From Larix sibirica (lineage: Eukaryota > Streptophyta > Pinopsida > Pinales > Pinaceae), in NCBI GenBank assembly GCA_004151065.3, contig NWUY0300066718.1, positions 1 to 20,850 on the forward strand: a DNA stretch of 20,850 nt, given 5' to 3'. Made by a program: the position numbers and the translations under genes. This document shows positions 18,101 through 20,850 of the stretch, in pieces. A model generated the notes under the pieces. The model searched no databases, was not told the DNA's origin, and saw nothing but the letters and a program-made list of their open reading frames with translations. Every line of letters begins with the position of its first letter. The stretch's first letter is position 1.

Positions 18101-18645
18101 TCCATTTGGTCAAAAAGGTTCAATTCCAGGGACATTTTCCAATTTGGACTGAATGTCCTACATGCTTGTACATGTATTTTCTTTGAGGGCCAACTTGCTT
18201 TGTACTCCCTGAAACTGTGTTTGAAGATTTTCCAATACACTAAAGTATTCTTCAATCTGAAATTCGAGTTGAGCTTTCTCTGTTTCCAATTTGGACTGAA
18301 TGTACTCCAATACACTAAAATGCTTGTACATGTATTTTCTTTGAGGGCCAACTTGCTTTGTACTCCCTGAAACTGCGTTTGAATATTTTCCAATACACTA
18401 AAGTATTCTTCAATCTGAAATTCGAGTTGAGCTTTCTCTGTTTCCAATTTGGACTGAATGGTCTGTATGCTTGTACAATCATTTTCTTTGAGGCCCAACT
18501 CGCTGTGTACTCCTTAAAACTGTGTTTGAAGATTTTCCAATACCCTAATGTATTCTTCAATCACTGCATTCTCTGATTCAGCCAAATTTTTGAATCCTCT
18601 TCGTATTTTTGCATCCTTTGAAGACTGTGTGGCTATTGCTTGGAC
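18101..18645 (-). pseudogene. Broken coiled-coil exon with amplified 49-codon unit
   Basis: On the minus strand an acceptor-like TTTTAG (ending at 18646) precedes VQAIATQSSKDAKIRRG, then FKNLAESENAVIEEYIRVLE and a long coiled coil. The next part consists of a repeated unit containing IQSKLETEKAQLEFQIEEYF, SVLENIQTQFQGVQSKLALK and ENTCTSI. A stop (TAA at 18516-18514, where other copies have Gln) and an 11-bp insertion in the middle copy destroy the frame. The last copy ends at a TGA near 18101. The parent is probably a long coiled-coil protein such as a kinesin or myosin-like protein, but I cannot identify it. Neighbouring minus-strand sequence upstream (to about 18830) may contain further exon debris. 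Confidence 0.5.
18138..18563. repeat. 147-bp tandem repeat (about 2.8 copies)
   Basis: TCCAATTTGGACTGAATG starts copies at 18138, 18285 and 18443. The first period is 147 bp, exactly 49 codons. The second is 158 bp because of an 11-bp insertion that duplicates part of the CCAATACACTAAA motif. The third copy is more diverged and breaks off near 18563. Copies 1 and 2 are nearly identical, so the last amplification is recent. Confidence 0.95.
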
Positions 18646-19339
18646 CTAAAATGAATTTTTCCTTCAGGAGACATAATAAAAAATGGCATTCATATGTCTC
18701 CATCCTTCATCTCCAACTGCTCTTGTGGTATTCAAAATCCAGTAATCTTTGTCTAACTCTGTCCTTGCTATGTAATCTACCTCCCGGTTGGTACTTAAGA
18801 ACCTCTACATTAATGTGTATGCTAACACTTCTCGATATGTCTCAGGTGAGTGCATAAAAAAATATACATTCCATGGGGTGGGCAAGATATGACTCATCAT
18901 AGATGCCACATGAATGCCTTTTTGGGCAATGTGACACTTAGAATTTCAAAATTATTTTGATTCTATAATGTATATTTTAAATTACAAAATGTAAAAATTT
19001 GATTTAAAAAGATGTAGACTATGGTTTAAAGTGCAATATATGATTCTATTAATGTTAATATGGTTTTTACATTATGTAAATATACATTGTTTTGTTTACT
19101 AAAGCTAATCATGTAATCATAAAACTCAGTTCACAAAATTTATAATAATGATTTACATCTTTATTGGTTTTGTAGAACTCCAAGGTTTTGTAGAACTTCG
19201 TAGAGATATTTAACTTTCGTCAAACTAATTATTAACTAATGCTCAGAGATTATATAGCATTAAACAAATGAGATTACATATTCTTCTAACAAGTTGATGT
19301 TGCCTAACCTTAGTTGAGTTGCATCTCTTCCACATAAGC
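18646..19339. other. Intergenic; possible exon debris at left end
   Basis: Minus-strand 18740-18830 translates as VEVLKYQPGGRLHSKDRVRQ and further residues to about SSW before a stop, which looks protein-like but is unassigned. The overlapping + strand open frame (18609-18857) is low-information. Beyond 18870 the DNA is AT-rich with nothing recognisable. Confidence 0.3.
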
Positions 19340-19601
19340 TCATAGTTAGATACGGATTATCTTTCTACATGCTTCATTTTGGCTTTAGGATTACTAGCCC
19401 AATAAATTACAAGCATGCCAAATGAATTGTTTATTTTTATAAAACATGTCAAGAATAATATAAAAATAAATCATAGTTAGATACTGATTATCTTTTTACA
19501 TGCTTCATTTTGGTTTTAGGTTACTAGTCCAATAAATTACAAGCATGCCAAATGAATTGTTTATTTTTATAAAACTTGTCAAAAATAACATAAAAATAAT
19601 C
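19340..19601. repeat. 131-bp tandem duplication
   Basis: CATAGTTAGATACGGATTAT at 19341 is repeated as CATAGTTAGATACTGATTAT at 19472. Both copies run through TACAAGCATGCCAAATGAAT to a CATAAAAATAA-type end near 19470 and 19601. There are about ten differences, mostly single bases. Confidence 0.95.
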
Positions 19602-20572
19602 TTTTTATAATCATAACACAATTTTCACTTTCACTACTAAATTATTACAATATATCTTCCTTTTGGTCAGATATAAAATAAAGTTGTGGAAATGACAAAA
19701 GAAACTTATCAGTTTTATTCACAAGCATGAGACCTCATTTTGATTTAACAAGCGCTTTTAAACATCTGAAAAAAGACAAATAAATAAGTATTTGAAATGC
19801 TTAAAATTTGTGATTTTAAGTTTTGACAATCACCTACATGTACACTCTCTGCAACAAGTTTTATTGCAATTCAAATCAGAAATAAATAATGATCGGTGTA
19901 AAAAGTAATCAATCGCTATGTTTTTTAACAATGGTTCTGACATGGTTCTAATTTTAAAACTTTATTGGATTTTCAGTCCGGAGTGATCATTTAACATTGA
20001 ATGGTTAGAAAGCAAATCTAGGATGAAGCTTAAGCAAATTTGCGATTGTTTTGATGTTGTAAGCATATCATACATATTCATCATATTCTAGATCGATATT
20101 TAAAGCAATATAAAAAAACTTATTCTCTGTACGGTTGCTTTAAATTTTCATTAAAAGTAAATTAACATTGATATTAGACAAAATAATTTTTTTTTTTAAT
20201 ATTTAAAATTCTACTTTTTAATTTTACATTTTATTTAACACAAAAAAAATTAGTGTTATTTATTACAAAGTATCTAAAACCTTTTTACCATTAATCATGC
20301 ATATATTATATATGGATATTAAATAAATTAATATGCACTAGTCCATTTTTACCATTTCTACCGTTCATTTGCATACATACGACACGTACATTACATATTG
20401 CACGACATGAGACATGTTGTACAACATTGAAGCATCTTATATTGTAAAATTCATTATGCTCTCTATCAAATCAAAGATAGTGCATTTAACAAAAAGGAAA
20501 GCGATATATCATATTCATATTCACTTTGGAGGAACAAAACTTTTGTTTCACTATTACAATAAAACTTTTAAA
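19602..20572. other. AT-rich intergenic, no gene recognised
   Basis: Long T and A runs (for example 20187-20199) and short, unconvincing open frames only. The frame at 20414-20608 is AT-driven and ends inside the inverted repeat described next. Confidence 0.4.
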
Positions 20573-20740
20573 ATTATTTTATGCTATAAATCACTCACTA
20601 TAGCATAAAATAACTATTCTGGAATACTATCGCAACCTATTGGCAAATGCTCTCCATTATTTTATGCTATAAATCATTCACTGTGTATTCATGCTTGCTA
20701 GATTTGTTATTCTGGAATAGTATCGCAACCTATTGAAATA
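20573..20740. repeat. About 83-bp diverged tandem duplication
   Basis: ATTATTTTATGCTATAAATC at 20573 recurs at 20656. TATTCTGGAATA followed by a TATCGCAACCTATTG block also occurs in both copies (near 20615 and 20708). The second copy has an insertion of roughly ten bases and lacks the right arm of the inverted repeat. Confidence 0.85.
20574..20613. repeat. Perfect 15-bp inverted repeat, 10-nt loop
   Basis: TTATTTTATGCTATA (20574-20588) and TATAGCATAAAATAA (20599-20613) are exact reverse complements. The first arm is part of the larger duplicated block at 20573. Confidence 0.9.
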
Positions 20741-20850
20741 AAATTCACCAATTTTATTTCTATATATATAATTCAAAATTTGGTTGGTAATTAGTTTGTC
20801 AATTAAACATTTATTTACATATAGATTATTTAGCAAATCTCTATCTCGAT

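Noticed and set aside
18358-18576. + strand 72-residue open frame in the 147-bp repeat
   Set aside because: The minus strand shows the coherent coiled-coil heptads and the 49-codon period. The + strand frame is its shadow.

Overview
This window looks like nuclear DNA from a land plant with a large, transposon-rich genome. Three things point there: an intact terminal exon of the plant-specific DUF632 family (bZIP-like/NRG2-type proteins) with GT-AG introns, a plant-type L1/LINE whose reverse transcriptase is followed by a zf-RVT-like region and an RNase H domain, and long AT-rich intergenic DNA full of decayed repeats. A gymnosperm or other large-genome seed plant would fit, but the sequence alone does not prove it. 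Two ambiguous bases (18083-18084) mark an unresolved spot in the assembly.

Layout. 241-774 is a GC-rich minisatellite in which two ~75-bp monomer types alternate. It is followed by a 28-bp doublet and a GC-rich stretch without a recognisable gene (to about 1120). 1120-6520 is mostly AT-rich intergenic DNA with small two-copy tandem duplications, a GACGAT microsatellite, one unexplained open frame (4060-4329) and a MITE-like inverted-repeat element (4910-5027). 6544-10440 is a 5'-truncated, dead LINE on the + strand, with candidate target-site duplications at both ends. 10441-12970 is very AT-rich and holds the wreck of another retroelement: a three-fold coiled-coil coding repeat, a retroelement-like 3' junction with a strong TATA tract, a polypurine/LTR-start-like motif and a 34-bp inverted repeat. 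13385-13640 looks like a tRNA-derived SINE with recognisable A and B boxes. 14848-14951 is a 52-bp duplication.

The one convincing live gene is the 3' end of a DUF632 gene on the + strand. It consists of a 15-nt microexon (16153-16167), a 220-bp intron, the large terminal exon (16388-17186) and possibly an alternative last exon (17524-17578) whose donor site overlaps the annotated stop codon. All 5' parts of the gene (DUF630 domain, start of DUF632) lie outside what I can identify. Downstream on the minus strand, 18101-18645 is a broken coiled-coil exon in which a 49-codon unit has been tandemly amplified. The rest is AT-rich sequence with a 131-bp tandem duplication (19340-19601) and a perfect 15-bp inverted repeat (20574-20613).

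I see no prokaryotic features, no CRISPR array and no rRNA or intact tRNA gene. The most interesting items are the microexon and split-stop architecture of the DUF632 gene, the coding-repeat amplification at 18.1-18.6 kb, the alternating higher-order minisatellite, and the coiled-coil retroelement relic.
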